Translations under genes and position numbers: made by a program
Shown: positions 1 to 8,091 of the stretch, in pieces
Numbering within the stretch: position 1 is the first letter of the stretch
Layout: the number at the start of each line of letters is the position of its first letter
NCBI GenBank assembly: GCA_945901825.1
Contig: CAMDMC010000008.1
Coordinates: forward strand, 1 to 64,000
DNA: 64,000 bases
Direction of reading: 5' to 3'
DNA from: Bordetella parapertussis
Lineage (GTDB): Bacteria; Pseudomonadota; Gammaproteobacteria; Burkholderiales; Burkholderiaceae_A
Notes under the pieces: generated by a model
Database searches by the model: none
What the model was told of the DNA's origin: nothing
Seen by the model: the letters and a program-made list of their open reading frames with translations, nothing else

Positions 1-23
1 CTATCCAACTGAGCTACCGGCAG
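1..23 (-). tRNA. 5' end of a tRNA gene cut by the window edge
   Basis: Read on the minus strand, the first 23 bases give a seven-base acceptor strand, TA at positions 8-9 and the D-arm GCTCAGTTGGATAG typical of tRNAs. The anticodon lies outside the window, so the amino acid cannot be assigned. It is followed 44 bp later by tRNA-Pro on the same strand, so the two were probably transcribed together. Confidence 0.6.
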
Positions 24-67
24 ATGGGGGCCTGGCCAAACCCCACGGTATCACAGCCAAATATATG

Positions 68-144
68 TGGTCGGGGTGGAGAGATTCGAACTCCCGACCC
101 TCTGCTCCCAAAGCAGATGCGCTACCAGGCTGCGCTACACCCCG
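68..144 (-). tRNA. tRNA-Pro (anticodon TGG)
   Basis: The minus strand folds as a complete 77-nt cloverleaf. The acceptor strand is CGGGGTG, the anticodon stem TCTGC/GCAGA encloses loop TTTGGGA with anticodon TGG, the T-loop is TTCGAAT, and CCA is encoded at 68-70. The C1 start and the CGGGGTGTAGCGCAGCCTGG opening are typical of bacterial tRNA-Pro. Confidence 0.95.
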
Positions 145-369
145 AGAGACACGGAGTATAGCCCAACGGCCTGCTCTGCTGCGACCAAGCCGTTATCGAT
201 GGCAAGAACCGATGCACAAACCCGCGGCGAGAGTGACTCAAGTTATTGTTTTAATTAACTTAAGCTTGCATTTCTGTGAGAGTTCTGTGTCACGGCATTC
301 ATAAGCGTGAACAAATTGGGCGAAAAGCATTTGATGGTTGCAAAAAGAGTCGAGAGAATCTGATAAATT

Positions 370-414
370 GATCTATATATAGACCATTTAACGATTATAT
401 GATCTATTTATAAT
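370..414 (+). promoter_or_regulatory. Candidate hipBA promoter and HipB operators
   Basis: This AT-rich stretch carries the direct repeat GATCTATWTA at 370-379 and 401-410, 31 bp apart (about three helical turns). A perfect 12-bp palindrome, TCTATATATAGA, spans 372-383, and the inverted repeat ATTATA/TATAAT spans 394-414. TATAAT at 409-414 could be a -10 box with a weak -35 near 387. The layout fits cooperative autorepression by the HTH antitoxin just downstream. That the repeats are HipB sites is inference. Confidence 0.5.
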
Positions 415-427
415 TCAATATAAAACT

Positions 428-766
428 ATGCCTAAAGTATCAACACGCTCTTACTCTCGGTACAGCCAAGAGGCAATTACCCTTCTTGGCAGCCTTATTC
501 GTGCGGCGCGCAAAGAGCGCAAGATGACCGCTCAAGACCTTGCTACCCGTGCCGGACTATCGCGCGGGCTATTACAGCGCATCGAAAAAGGTGACCCCAG
601 ATGCGAGCTCGGCGCAACCATTGAGGCTGCCACCATTGCTGGGGTCAGACTCTTCAATGCCGAGACCAACACACTGACCCAATACATTCGCCAGACCGAA
701 GACAAACTCGCGCTGCTACCAAAGTCGGTTCGAAAGAAGGCAAGGGTTGCCGATGATGACTTCTAA
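428..766 (+). CDS. hipB: HipB-type antitoxin, Xre-family HTH
   Basis: This 112-residue protein has a Cro/C1-type helix-turn-helix at about residues 20-75 (LIRAARKERKMTAQDLATRA, then LSRGLLQRIEKGD). HipB antitoxins bind and neutralise the HipA kinase and repress their own operon. The last codons overlap the start of hipA, which implies translational coupling. No Shine-Dalgarno is visible, and the likely -10 box ends only 13 bp before the ATG, so the message may be nearly leaderless. Operator-like repeats lie directly upstream. The call rests on the HTH fold and the position before hipA. Confidence 0.85.
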   Translation: MPKVSTRSYSRYSQEAITLLGSLIRAARKERKMTAQDLATRAGLSRGLLQRIEKGDPRCELGATIEAATIAGVRLFNAETNTLTQYIRQTEDKLALLPKSVRKKARVADDDF

Positions 767-2021
767 CAATGGCGACAAAGAAGCCTACGTCTGGATCTGG
801 TTGCCCGAGGCACTCGATCCCATTGTTGCTGGGAAACTCGAGACCGATGGTCAGGGCAACATCCAGTTCAACTATGGTAGAAGCTACCTTGAGCGTATAA
901 ACGCCAATCCCCCAGCCATTGCCATCTATGAGCCGGAGTTACCACTTCAAAGAGGCGTCCTACCCCTACCGAACGGGCTAACCATGCCTGGTTCCATACG
1001 CGACGCTGCCCCGGACGCATGGGGGCGGCGTGTCATTCTTAACAAAAAGTTGGGCGGGAAAGGAAGGGATACCGATACCACTCTGCTGAGCGAACTAAGT
1101 TACTTGCTGGAATCTGGCTCGGATCGCATCGGCGCACTTGATTTCCAACGCTCGCCCAGCAACTACCTGCCGCGTTCCGCAACCAATGTCCCACTTGAAG
1201 AACTGCTTGAATCCGCCGCTCGAGTGGAGCAAGGCGTTCCTCTGACACCCGAGCTGGATCAAGCGCTTTTTTATGGGAGTTCTATTGGAGGCGCACGCCC
1301 CAAAGCATTGATCGAAGACAAGGGAACAAAATACATTGCAAAGTTTTCCTCAAGCACTGACCTTTACAGCGTGGTGAAAGCAGAGTTCATCGCCATGCGT
1401 CTTGCATCCTTTGCAGGTATTCATGCCTCACCCGTGAAGCTTGTCCGGGCTGCCCAAAAAGACGTTCTTTTGATTGAACGATTCGACCGAACAAAGGAGG
1501 CTGAGGGATGGACACGGAAAGCCATGGTCTCTGCGCTGACGCTTTTGGGCCTCGATGAAATGATGGCGCGCTATGCAAGCTACGAGGCATTGGCAGAGGT
1601 GATTCGTCATCGTTTCGATGACCCGAAGCCGACACTAAAAGAACTGTTCGCCCGTGTCGTCTTCAACATACTGTGCGGCAATACCGATGACCATGCGCGA
1701 AACCATGCTGCATTCTGGAACGGCAAGACGCTGAAGCTTACCCCTGCGTACGACATTTGCCCGCAACCCCGCGCTGGCTATGAGGCCACGCAAGCCATGC
1801 TTATTTCGGGCGACAACCGCTTGAGCAAGCTGAAGTCCTGCCTAAATGCAGCACCTCGTTTCCAGCTTACCCAGGCGGACGCAAATGCAATCTTCAACAG
1901 CCAACGCGAGGCGATTGAAAACAACTGGAAGACGGTCTGCGATGAAGCAGCTTTAAGCGCTGTTGATCGACAACTGCTCTGGAAACGACAGTTCTTAAAC
2001 CCGTTTGCCTTTGAGGACTGA
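753..2021 (+). CDS. hipA: HipA-type serine/threonine kinase toxin
   Basis: This is a full-length HipA-family protein of about 422 residues. The N-terminal subdomain is followed by the Gly-rich ATP loop motif SSIGGARPKA (about residue 175), the catalytic segment NILCGNTDDHARNH (about 305-318) and the metal-binding LTPAYDICP about 17 residues further on. HipA kinases phosphorylate targets such as glutamyl-tRNA synthetase and cause growth arrest or persistence. ATG codons at 753 and 756 and an in-frame TTG at 747 are all possible starts; every one overlaps hipB. All key kinase residues are present, so the toxin looks active. The target cannot be read from sequence. The module sits between tRNA genes, a common place for acquired DNA. 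Confidence 0.9.
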   Translation: MMTSNNGDKEAYVWIWLPEALDPIVAGKLETDGQGNIQFNYGRSYLERINANPPAIAIYEPELPLQRGVLPLPNGLTMPGSIRDAAPDAWGRRVILNKKLGGKGRDTDTTLLSELSYLLESGSDRIGALDFQRSPSNYLPRSATNVPLEELLESAARVEQGVPLTPELDQALFYGSSIGGARPKALIEDKGTKYIAKFSSSTDLYSVVKAEFIAMRLASFAGIHASPVKLVRAAQKDVLLIERFDRTKEAEGWTRKAMVSALTLLGLDEMMARYASYEALAEVIRHRFDDPKPTLKELFARVVFNILCGNTDDHARNHAAFWNGKTLKLTPAYDICPQPRAGYEATQAMLISGDNRLSKLKSCLNAAPRFQLTQADANAIFNSQREAIENNWKTVCDEAALSAVDRQLLWKRQFLNPFAFED

Positions 2022-2052
2022 CGAAACTGGGCAGTTTAAAAATACGTTTAAA

Positions 2053-2129
2053 TGGCGCGCCCGGCAGGACTTGAACCCACGACCCCCTGGTTCGAAGCCA
2101 GGTGCTCTATCCAGCTGAGCTACGGACGC
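2053..2129 (-). tRNA. tRNA-Arg (anticodon TCG)
   Basis: The minus strand gives a 77-nt cloverleaf. Acceptor GCGTCCG pairs with CGGGCGC (one G-T pair), the D-arm is GCTCAGCTGGATAGAGC, and anticodon stem CCTGG/CCAGG encloses loop CTTCGAA with anticodon TCG. CCA is encoded at 2053-2055. Anticodon TCG in this scaffold marks tRNA-Arg. Confidence 0.95.
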
Positions 2130-2186
2130 CCAACCACAGACTATAGAGACTTGCCTGTTCTAAGGCAAAAACGTAATACTGCTGGA

Positions 2187-2801
2187 ATGAAAGTCCAAGA
2201 AGATCAAACGTTAGCCCGTCCCTGCATGTATTTAACCAAGAAACCCAACGCTGCCCGCCGTGGCGTGCTGCGACATGCCGGCCTGTTAGGTGTTCTTGCC
2301 GTAAGCATGTCCTATGGTGGTACGTCCGCCTTCGCGCAAGGCGCTACGACGTCAGGAATAGCCCCCCCACCCTCTTCGGCCTGGGCGCTTGAAATTGGCA
2401 AGCCCGCGCAACTGCCTAAGCTTGAGCTGCTAAACGGTAGGCCCTGGCAGCTTGATGATCACCGGGGCAAGGTTGTTATTTTGGAGTTCTGGCACAGCCG
2501 TTGCCCTTTTTGCATGAAGCAAAACCCCCTGCTCGACGCTTTTTTTATAGAGCATCGGTCCAAAGGCCTTGAGGTTGTTACGGTGACGATTGATAAGAAA
2601 AAATCGGATGCAGAGAACTACATGCAAAACCATGGCTACCAGTTTGGAGCGGGGCTTGCCGATGCGACCTGGCACGCCATTTACAAGTCGCGCAAAGGAC
2701 TTCCTCAGCTTTTTGTGATTGACCGTAAGGGCATTTTGCAGGCCATTGAACTTGGCGAGATGTTCCCGGACGAGCTCGCTGAACTTAAGCGGTTTCTGTA
2801 G
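2187..2801 (+). CDS. Exported TlpA/ResA-like thioredoxin-fold protein
   Basis: This protein of about 204 residues has an N-terminal export signal ([20 protein letters not shown], ending near SAFAQ). The twin arginine before the hydrophobic stretch makes Tat export possible. The rest is a thioredoxin-like domain with active site CPFC in [13 protein letters not shown] and the late strand [11 protein letters not shown], as in TlpA/ResA/AhpC-TSA proteins that handle thiol-disulfide exchange in the periplasm. The reading frame extends upstream into the tRNA-Arg gene, so I start at ATG 2187; ATG 2226 would also keep the signal. The 3' end overlaps acr3 by 17 bp, tail to tail. A role in arsenic metabolism is not established. 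Confidence 0.75.
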   Translation: MKVQEDQTLARPCMYLTKKPNAARRGVLRHAGLLGVLAVSMSYGGTSAFAQGATTSGIAPPPSSAWALEIGKPAQLPKLELLNGRPWQLDDHRGKVVILEFWHSRCPFCMKQNPLLDAFFIEHRSKGLEVVTVTIDKKKSDAENYMQNHGYQFGAGLADATWHAIYKSRKGLPQLFVIDRKGILQAIELGEMFPDELAELKRFL

Positions 2802-3843
2802 CCTGCCGTCGGCGGTTCACCCAGTGAACCAGGGAGAGCATGACGGGCACCTCAACCAGTACGCCAACCACTGTTGCCAAGGCCGCACCAGAGTTCAGGC
2901 CAAACAAAGAAATGGCGACCGCCACAGCAAGCTCAAAAAAGTTGGAGGTTCCAATAAGGCAGGCTGGACCCGCCACTGCATGGGCAAGCCGCATGCGCTT
3001 GGCCATAAGCCAGGCCACCGCAAACACACCGTAGCTTTGCAGAATGAGCGGAATGGCAATAAGTACCATGGGCAGTGGATTGGCCAGCATGGTTTCAGCC
3101 TGAAAACCAAAAAGTATTGCCACCGTCGCCACCAGACCAAGCATTGAAAAAGGCTTGAGCCGTGCCATAAGAGCGGCGAGCGCCTCGGGCCGGCTCGCCA
3201 GCCGACGGCGTGTGACCACACCAGCCAACAAGGGTAAAACAACATAGAAGACCACCGAAACTAGGAGCGTTTCCCACGGCACAGTGAGGTTGGTGACACC
3301 TAATAAGAATGCTGCGATGGGTGCGAAGGCGACCACCATAATGAGATCGTTAACCGAGACCTGCACAAGGGTGTAGGCAGCGTCGCCTTTTACCAGTTGG
3401 CTCCAAACGAACACCATGGCCGTGCAAGGGGCCACACCCAGAAGAATCATCCCAGCAATGTATTGGTCGGCCTGCTCGGCCGAGACGAGATCGGCAAAAA
3501 CCCACTTAAAAAAGAAAATGGCCAAAGCCGCCATGGTGAAGGGCTTGATGACCCAGTTCACCACCAGAGTGAGGCCAAGGCCTGCGGGCTGACGCCCCAC
3601 TTGCCTTACAGAGGACCAGTCAATCTGGACCATCATAGGATAAATCATGAGCCAAATAAGCAGGCCAACCACCAGGTTAACGTGCGCAAACTCAAGCCTC
3701 GCCAGCTGTTCGAAAGCTTCGGGTACTAAGAGCCCAAGACCCACACCTAAAAGGATGGCAAGAAAGACCCAAAGAGAAAGAAAGCGCTCGAAGTTACCCA
3801 TTGCGTTAACGAAGGCAGCTAGACAAAGACTAGCTGCAGACAC
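2785..3843 (-). CDS. acr3: Arsenite efflux transporter, ACR3 family
   Basis: This 352-residue integral membrane protein has about ten hydrophobic segments. It carries the ACR3 hallmarks [13 protein letters not shown], with the conserved essential cysteine, and [20 protein letters not shown] near the C-terminus. ACR3 carriers pump arsenite out of the cell using the proton gradient. Its start overlaps the end of arsR by 14 bp. An internal ATG at 3801 (MGNFERFLS) would remove the overlap and give 337 residues, close to the family norm. With arsR it forms a two-gene operon that faces away from arsC. Confidence 0.93.
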   Translation of the reverse strand: MSAASLCLAAFVNAMGNFERFLSLWVFLAILLGVGLGLLVPEAFEQLARLEFAHVNLVVGLLIWLMIYPMMVQIDWSSVRQVGRQPAGLGLTLVVNWVIKPFTMAALAIFFFKWVFADLVSAEQADQYIAGMILLGVAPCTAMVFVWSQLVKGDAAYTLVQVSVNDLIMVVAFAPIAAFLLGVTNLTVPWETLLVSVVFYVVLPLLAGVVTRRRLASRPEALAALMARLKPFSMLGLVATVAILFGFQAETMLANPLPMVLIAIPLILQSYGVFAVAWLMAKRMRLAHAVAGPACLIGTSNFFELAVAVAISLFGLNSGAALATVVGVLVEVPVMLSLVHWVNRRRQATETA

Positions 3844-4180
3844 CCTTCTTTTTTGACTTTTTTGATTTCTTGCCTAATGTGCCTGGGCTGCATGGCAGGC
3901 CACCACAGCAGTTTTCAAGAAGAAAATCGGAGAGCGCCTCGATACGGTCTGCGCTGGGGGAGTAAATAAGATTGCGGCTTTGGCGCTCTACGTTAAGGAG
4001 CCCAGCAGAAACGAGTTCTTTAAGGTGAAAGCTAATGGTTGGGCTCGGAATCCCAAGGGCCTCCACCATCTGACCCGGCGTGAGGCCCTGTTGGCCTTTT
4101 TTTACAACAAGCCTAAAGAGATTCAACCGAGTTTCTTGACCTAGGGCGAGCAAAACCTGAACGGCATCCGTATTTTTCAT
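3830..4180 (-). CDS. arsR: ArsR-family metalloregulatory repressor
   Basis: This 116-residue winged-helix protein contains the ArsR/SmtB pattern [16 protein letters not shown] followed by recognition helix [18 protein letters not shown]. The C-terminus has a cysteine cluster, ENCCGGLPC, and a lysine-rich tail. There is no ELCVCDL-type metal-binding loop in the DNA-binding helix. Arsenite is therefore probably sensed by the C-terminal cysteines, as in the varied ArsR subtypes with displaced sites. It likely represses its own operon with acr3. A palindrome lies immediately before its ATG. Confidence 0.88.
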   Translation of the reverse strand: MKNTDAVQVLLALGQETRLNLFRLVVKKGQQGLTPGQMVEALGIPSPTISFHLKELVSAGLLNVERQSRNLIYSPSADRIEALSDFLLENCCGGLPCSPGTLGKKSKKSKKKGVCS

Positions 4181-4182
4181 AT

Positions 4183-4198
4183 TTCTAAGTTTATAGAA
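4183..4198. promoter_or_regulatory. Candidate ArsR operator
   Basis: A perfect inverted repeat, TTCTA-N6-TAGAA, starts 3 bp upstream of the arsR ATG in an AT-rich stretch. Its position over the start of arsR-acr3 fits an autoregulatory ArsR site. The assignment is inferred from position and symmetry only. Confidence 0.45.
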
Positions 4199-4292
4199 CT
4201 ATTGAGTGCAAAAGCCATACAAGCAAAAACCAAGGAGCAGACCAATTGAAAGAATCCACAGAACAGACTGATGGATGCCTTCAAAGCCTCAT

Positions 4293-4311
4293 GTGTCATG
4301 AAACTGTCATT
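4293..4311 (+). promoter_or_regulatory. Pho box upstream of arsC
   Basis: Two direct repeats on the plus strand, TGTCATGAAAC then TGTCAT, have TGTCA at 4294-4298 and 4305-4309, exactly 11 bp apart. This is the spacing and near-consensus sequence of a PhoB-binding box; the E. coli pstS box reads TGTCATAAAACTGTCAT. A -10-like GATATTT lies about 10 bp downstream, where a PhoB-dependent promoter would place it. The box points towards arsC, about 120 bp before its ATG. Confidence 0.75.
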
Positions 4312-4427
4312 TTTATTTGATATTTCGAAAACTATAAAACTAATGTAATCTTCATTTAATACGGGAACAGCATAACAATTCAGACGTCACGTCTTGCTTG
4401 ATGCTTCTAATTTATTTGGGGAGAGCC

Positions 4428-4925
4428 ATGTCAAAGAGCTACAACATTCTTTTTCTGTGCACGGGCAACTCTGCCCGATCAATCATGGCAGAGGCCCTCT
4501 GCATGCAATTTAGCAAGGGGCGCTTGAATGCATTCTCAGCCGGTAGCCATCTCTTAGGCTATGTGCATCCACTCGCCCTTGACAAAATAAGTTCTATGAG
4601 TATCGACCCCGCTCACTTTCGATCGAAGAACTGGGATGAGTTCTCGGTAGCAGATGCTCCGAAGCTGGACTTTGTGATTACCGTCTGCGACAAAGCTGCA
4701 GGTGAGGTATGCCCCGTGTGGCCCGGCCAACCTATTCGCGCCCACTGGGGCTTTCCTGACCCAGTGGCGGTGACCGCCCCAGACCTACAGAGGCGCGTCT
4801 TCAATGACGTCTTCGGTGGGCTTCGCCGGCGCATTGAGCTTATGGCAAACCTCCCCCTTGAGACGCTCGACAGAGAGTCCTTGCAACGCGACGTTCAGGC
4901 CCTGCATCAAAACGCAGACACTTAA
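4428..4925 (+). CDS. arsC: Arsenate reductase, low-molecular-weight phosphatase type
   Basis: This 165-residue cytoplasmic enzyme reduces arsenate to arsenite with thiol electrons. The phosphatase-like loop LCTGNSARS places nucleophile Cys11 near the N-terminus. Cys87 and Cys95 in VCDKAAGEVCP match the relay cysteines of the thioredoxin-coupled class (Cys10/82/89 in the plasmid pI258 enzyme). I chose ATG 4428 over the upstream TTG 4398 because GGGGAGAG lies just before it and the P-loop then falls at the right position. It is divergent from arsR-acr3, which exports its product. A Pho box upstream suggests control by phosphate starvation. Confidence 0.9.
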   Translation: MSKSYNILFLCTGNSARSIMAEALCMQFSKGRLNAFSAGSHLLGYVHPLALDKISSMSIDPAHFRSKNWDEFSVADAPKLDFVITVCDKAAGEVCPVWPGQPIRAHWGFPDPVAVTAPDLQRRVFNDVFGGLRRRIELMANLPLETLDRESLQRDVQALHQNADT

Positions 4926-5066
4926 AAGATTAAGTTTTTAACAGCGAGGTAAGCACAGCAACACGCCCCCCTTCATGAATCGTTTAGGCGGCTTTAGATC
5001 CATGCCTTTTTCGTGGTAAAAAGTCGGCAAACATTAGGTCACTGACCATCAGAAGGGGAGTTTTTT

Positions 5067-5528
5067 ATGAAGGCGTTACACATTCTTGCGGTGAGTGCTT
5101 TGTTACTGGCGGGTGGCCTCCCTGCACAGGTTGACAACAAGGCTGTTGCCATTGACGAGATGGCAGGCTACCTAGAGTTCATTGACTACGGTGGCGGTGT
5201 GATTTTCGCCGAACAAATTCCGCGCGACGACTATACTAATATTCTGGTGATTGACGCCCGTGACGCAGGTCAGTTTTCAAAGGGGCATATTCCAGGCGCG
5301 GTCAACATCGAATGGCGCAAGGTGCTTGAACAGCGCGAGAGAATTCCAAAAGATAAGATGGTGCTTATTTACTGCAACACTGGCAGCCTATCGGCCCAGG
5401 CTGGCTTTGCCCTTCGCGTAGCGGGCTACGAGAACGTGAAAATTCTGCAGGGTGGTTTTGAGGAATGGAAGGCCAAAGGTGGCTTGGATGCTAACCGCAA
5501 GGCTCAGGGGTCTTCGGCGAAGCATTAG
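5067..5528 (+). CDS. Exported single-domain rhodanese-like protein
   Basis: This 153-residue protein has a short N-terminal signal (ALHILAVSALLLAGGLPA). One rhodanese domain follows: VIDARDAGQFSKGHIPGA, active-site loop YCNTGSLSAQ with the catalytic cysteine, and LQGGFEEWKAKGG. Periplasmic rhodaneses carry sulfur as a persulfide or serve thiol chemistry. The substrate is unknown. Good Shine-Dalgarno AAGGGGAG precedes the ATG. It follows arsC by 141 bp on the same strand; a functional tie to the arsenic genes is only positional. Confidence 0.8.
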   Translation: MKALHILAVSALLLAGGLPAQVDNKAVAIDEMAGYLEFIDYGGGVIFAEQIPRDDYTNILVIDARDAGQFSKGHIPGAVNIEWRKVLEQRERIPKDKMVLIYCNTGSLSAQAGFALRVAGYENVKILQGGFEEWKAKGGLDANRKAQGSSAKH

Positions 5529-5569
5529 GCCTTACTAAGGTACCCGCTGAAAATGGTGTTTAATGCCGC

Positions 5570-7180
5570 ATGGGTATTGAACAAGAAGCCAGTCGCCGCC
5601 GCACCTTTGCCATTATTTCCCACCCGGATGCGGGAAAGACCACGCTGACCGAGAAGCTGCTGCTTTACGCCGGTGCCATTCATATTGCAGGTACCGTGAA
5701 GGCGCGTAAATCAAGTAGGCATGCCACCTCGGACTGGATGGCCATTGAGAAGCAACGGGGCATCTCGGTGGCAAGCTCGGTCATGCAGATGGAGTATCGA
5801 AACTGCGTCATAAACCTGCTTGATACGCCGGGCCACCAAGACTTCTCAGAGGACACCTACCGCGTGCTTACCGCAGTAGACGCTGCACTGATGGTTATTG
5901 ACGGTGGCAATGGGGTGGAGTCTCAAACCCTGCGGCTGCTGGAAGTCTGCCGAGCCCGGCAGACACCCGTCATTACTTTTATTAACAAGCTGGACCGTGA
6001 GGTGCGTGAGCCGCTTGAGCTGATTGAAGAAATTGAGAATGTACTGGGCATGGAGACCACGCCCTTCTCATGGCCCATTGGTATGGGAAAGCAGTTTGGT
6101 GGCGTCTTTGACCTTCGGGCCAACACCATGCGGGTTTTTCGGCCCGGGGAAGACACCCGCGCCGAGGAGCTGGAGATACTGGAAGGACTGGGCCATCCCG
6201 AGATTGAGAGGCGGTTTTCGGCCGTATTGCCCAAGGCCCGTCAAGAAATTGAACTTGTTCAAACCGCCATGCCTGGTTTTGACCGGGAGGCCTTTTTGTC
6301 GGGCGAGCAGACGCCTGTTTTTTTTGGGTCCGCTATTAATAACTTTGGGGTACGCGAAGTTTTAGATGCCCTGGTTGACCTTGCGCCAAGCCCTGGCCCT
6401 CGAACCAGTTTGCAGCGCCCTGTTGCGCCCACAGAAACCAAGTTTTCAGGCGTCGTGTTTAAGGTGCAGGCCAATATGGACCCCGCGCATCGCGACCGGA
6501 TTGCCTTTGTGCGCATTTGTGCGGGTCGGTTTGAGCGCGGTATGCGACTTCGCATTGTGCGAACAGGCAAGGACATTCGCACAGGCAACGCCGTCTCGTT
6601 TCTCTCGCAGCGACGTGACCTGGTTGAAGACGCCTACCCGGGTGATATTGTTGGTATTCCAAACCATGGCGTGCTGCGCTTAGGCGACAGCCTTACCGAG
6701 GGGGAGTCTCTGCAGTTCACGGGCCTGCCTTTTTTTGCGCCCGAGATGTTTCGAATGGTAGAGGTCACCGACCCCATGAAGGCTAAGCAGCTTCGTCAGG
6801 GTTTAATGCAACTTGGGGAGGAAGGGGCCATTCAGGTCTTTCGACCCTTAAGTAGCGGGGCCATGCTTTTAGGCGCCGTGGGCCAGTTGCAGTTTGAGGT
6901 GGTAATGCACCGGCTTCTGGAAGAGTACGGTGTGCAGGCTCGGCTTACGCATTCGAAGTTCACCCTTGCCCGTTGGGTGACCGCAAACAACGCCAACGAG
7001 CTAAAGCGGTTTATGAATCACAACGACTATCGGATGGCTGTGGATGTTGTAAATGCACCTGCCATTCTGACAAGCCACAGCACAGAGCTCAACCTTATCG
7101 AAGAGAAGTGGCCAGACATTGAGTTTCATGCCATGCGAGAGCATGGTGGGCAGGTATTTACCGAGACCCTGGCTGATTAA
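5570..7180 (+). CDS. prfC: Peptide chain release factor 3 (RF3)
   Basis: This 536-residue translational GTPase removes RF1/RF2 from the ribosome after termination. G1 is ISHPDAGKTTLTEKLL, G3 is DTPGHQDFSEDTYR, G4 is FINKLDRE, and the RF3-typical RRTFAIISHPDAGKTT opens the protein. Length is close to E. coli RF3 (529). It lies between the arsenic cluster and pstB and is convergent with pstB. No link to phosphate or arsenate is expected. Confidence 0.95.
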   Translation: MGIEQEASRRRTFAIISHPDAGKTTLTEKLLLYAGAIHIAGTVKARKSSRHATSDWMAIEKQRGISVASSVMQMEYRNCVINLLDTPGHQDFSEDTYRVLTAVDAALMVIDGGNGVESQTLRLLEVCRARQTPVITFINKLDREVREPLELIEEIENVLGMETTPFSWPIGMGKQFGGVFDLRANTMRVFRPGEDTRAEELEILEGLGHPEIERRFSAVLPKARQEIELVQTAMPGFDREAFLSGEQTPVFFGSAINNFGVREVLDALVDLAPSPGPRTSLQRPVAPTETKFSGVVFKVQANMDPAHRDRIAFVRICAGRFERGMRLRIVRTGKDIRTGNAVSFLSQRRDLVEDAYPGDIVGIPNHGVLRLGDSLTEGESLQFTGLPFFAPEMFRMVEVTDPMKAKQLRQGLMQLGEEGAIQVFRPLSSGAMLLGAVGQLQFEVVMHRLLEEYGVQARLTHSKFTLARWVTANNANELKRFMNHNDYRMAVDVVNAPAILTSHSTELNLIEEKWPDIEFHAMREHGGQVFTETLAD

Positions 7181-7222
7181 CCTGCGACAGGTCCTTAGGT
7201 ATTTTTCGTGAGTTTTAGCAAA

Positions 7223-7278
7223 CCCTCGGATATTGAGGGAGTTGACGACAATCCACCCCTAGGTTGAAGGGGAGGTGG
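7223..7278. terminator. Weak hairpins between convergent prfC and pstB
   Basis: The 112-bp gap holds two possible stem-loops: CCCTC/GAGGG at 7223-7239, and a larger imperfect stem, CCACCCCT against AGGGGAGGTGG, at 7253-7278. Neither has a clear T tract, so they are weak candidates for a shared terminator of the two converging transcripts. Confidence 0.3.
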
Positions 7279-7292
7279 GAAGTTTAAATAAC

Positions 7293-8072
7293 CTAACCAA
7301 AAACACCGGTAATGTAGTCTTCGGTCTCTTTCTTCTTGGGTTTGATAAAGAGCTCGTCAGTCTGACCAAACTCAATAAGTTCACCGAGGTACATGTAAGC
7401 CGTGAAGTCGGAGACCCGGGCGGCCTGCTGCATGTTGTGGGTTACGATCGCGACAGTGTAGTCTGACTTAAGTTCATGGACCAACTCTTCAACCTTCGCA
7501 GTTGAAATGGGGTCTAGAGCAGATGTGGGCTCGTCAAGCAAAATTACTTTTGGCTTGACGGCAACAGATCTCGCAATACACAACCTTTGCTGCTGGCCGC
7601 CTGACAAAGAAAGGCCACTTTGCCCAAGCTTGTCCTTAACCTCTTTCCAGATAGCGGCTTTCGTTAAAGCCCACTCCACTCTATCGTCCATCTCAGGCTT
7701 ACTTAGTTTTTCATAGAGTCCCACACCAAAGGCAATGTTGTCGTAGATGGACATTGGGAAAGGTGTTGGCTTTTGAAAAACCATCCCCACCTGGGCCCTC
7801 AGTAAATTGAGATCTTGCTTGGGTGAAAGAATGTTTTGACCGTAGAGGTTAATCTCCCCCTCTGCCCTTTGACCAGGGTACAAGCTGTACATTCGATTTA
7901 AAGTTCGCAGTAACGTTGACTTACCACAGCCAGAAGGACCGATGAAGGCAGTGGCCTTACGTTCTGCAATGTCCAAATGAATGTTTTTCAGGCCCTGAAA
8001 GTTACCGTAATAAAAGTTCAAGTTTCGGCATTCAATAGCATTGACCTGAGGGGTGGTAGTCGACTCTGGCAT
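7293..8072 (-). CDS. pstB: Phosphate ABC transporter ATP-binding protein
   Basis: This 259-residue ATPase energises the PstSCAB phosphate importer. Walker A is GPSGCGKST, the signature is LSGGQQQR and Walker B is [12 protein letters not shown], followed by the switch histidine in [13 protein letters not shown]. Length and the [12 protein letters not shown] opening are typical of PstB. It is the last gene of the transcript; phoU, which usually follows, is absent. Confidence 0.96.
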   Translation of the reverse strand: MPESTTTPQVNAIECRNLNFYYGNFQGLKNIHLDIAERKATAFIGPSGCGKSTLLRTLNRMYSLYPGQRAEGEINLYGQNILSPKQDLNLLRAQVGMVFQKPTPFPMSIYDNIAFGVGLYEKLSKPEMDDRVEWALTKAAIWKEVKDKLGQSGLSLSGGQQQRLCIARSVAVKPKVILLDEPTSALDPISTAKVEELVHELKSDYTVAIVTHNMQQAARVSDFTAYMYLGELIEFGQTDELFIKPKKKETEDYITGVFG

Positions 8073-8091
8073 TTGATATTCCTAAGATTTT

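Noticed and set aside
3830..3843. Frameshifted fusion of arsR and acr3
   Set aside because: The 14-bp overlap is a normal translational-coupling arrangement, and both proteins are complete.
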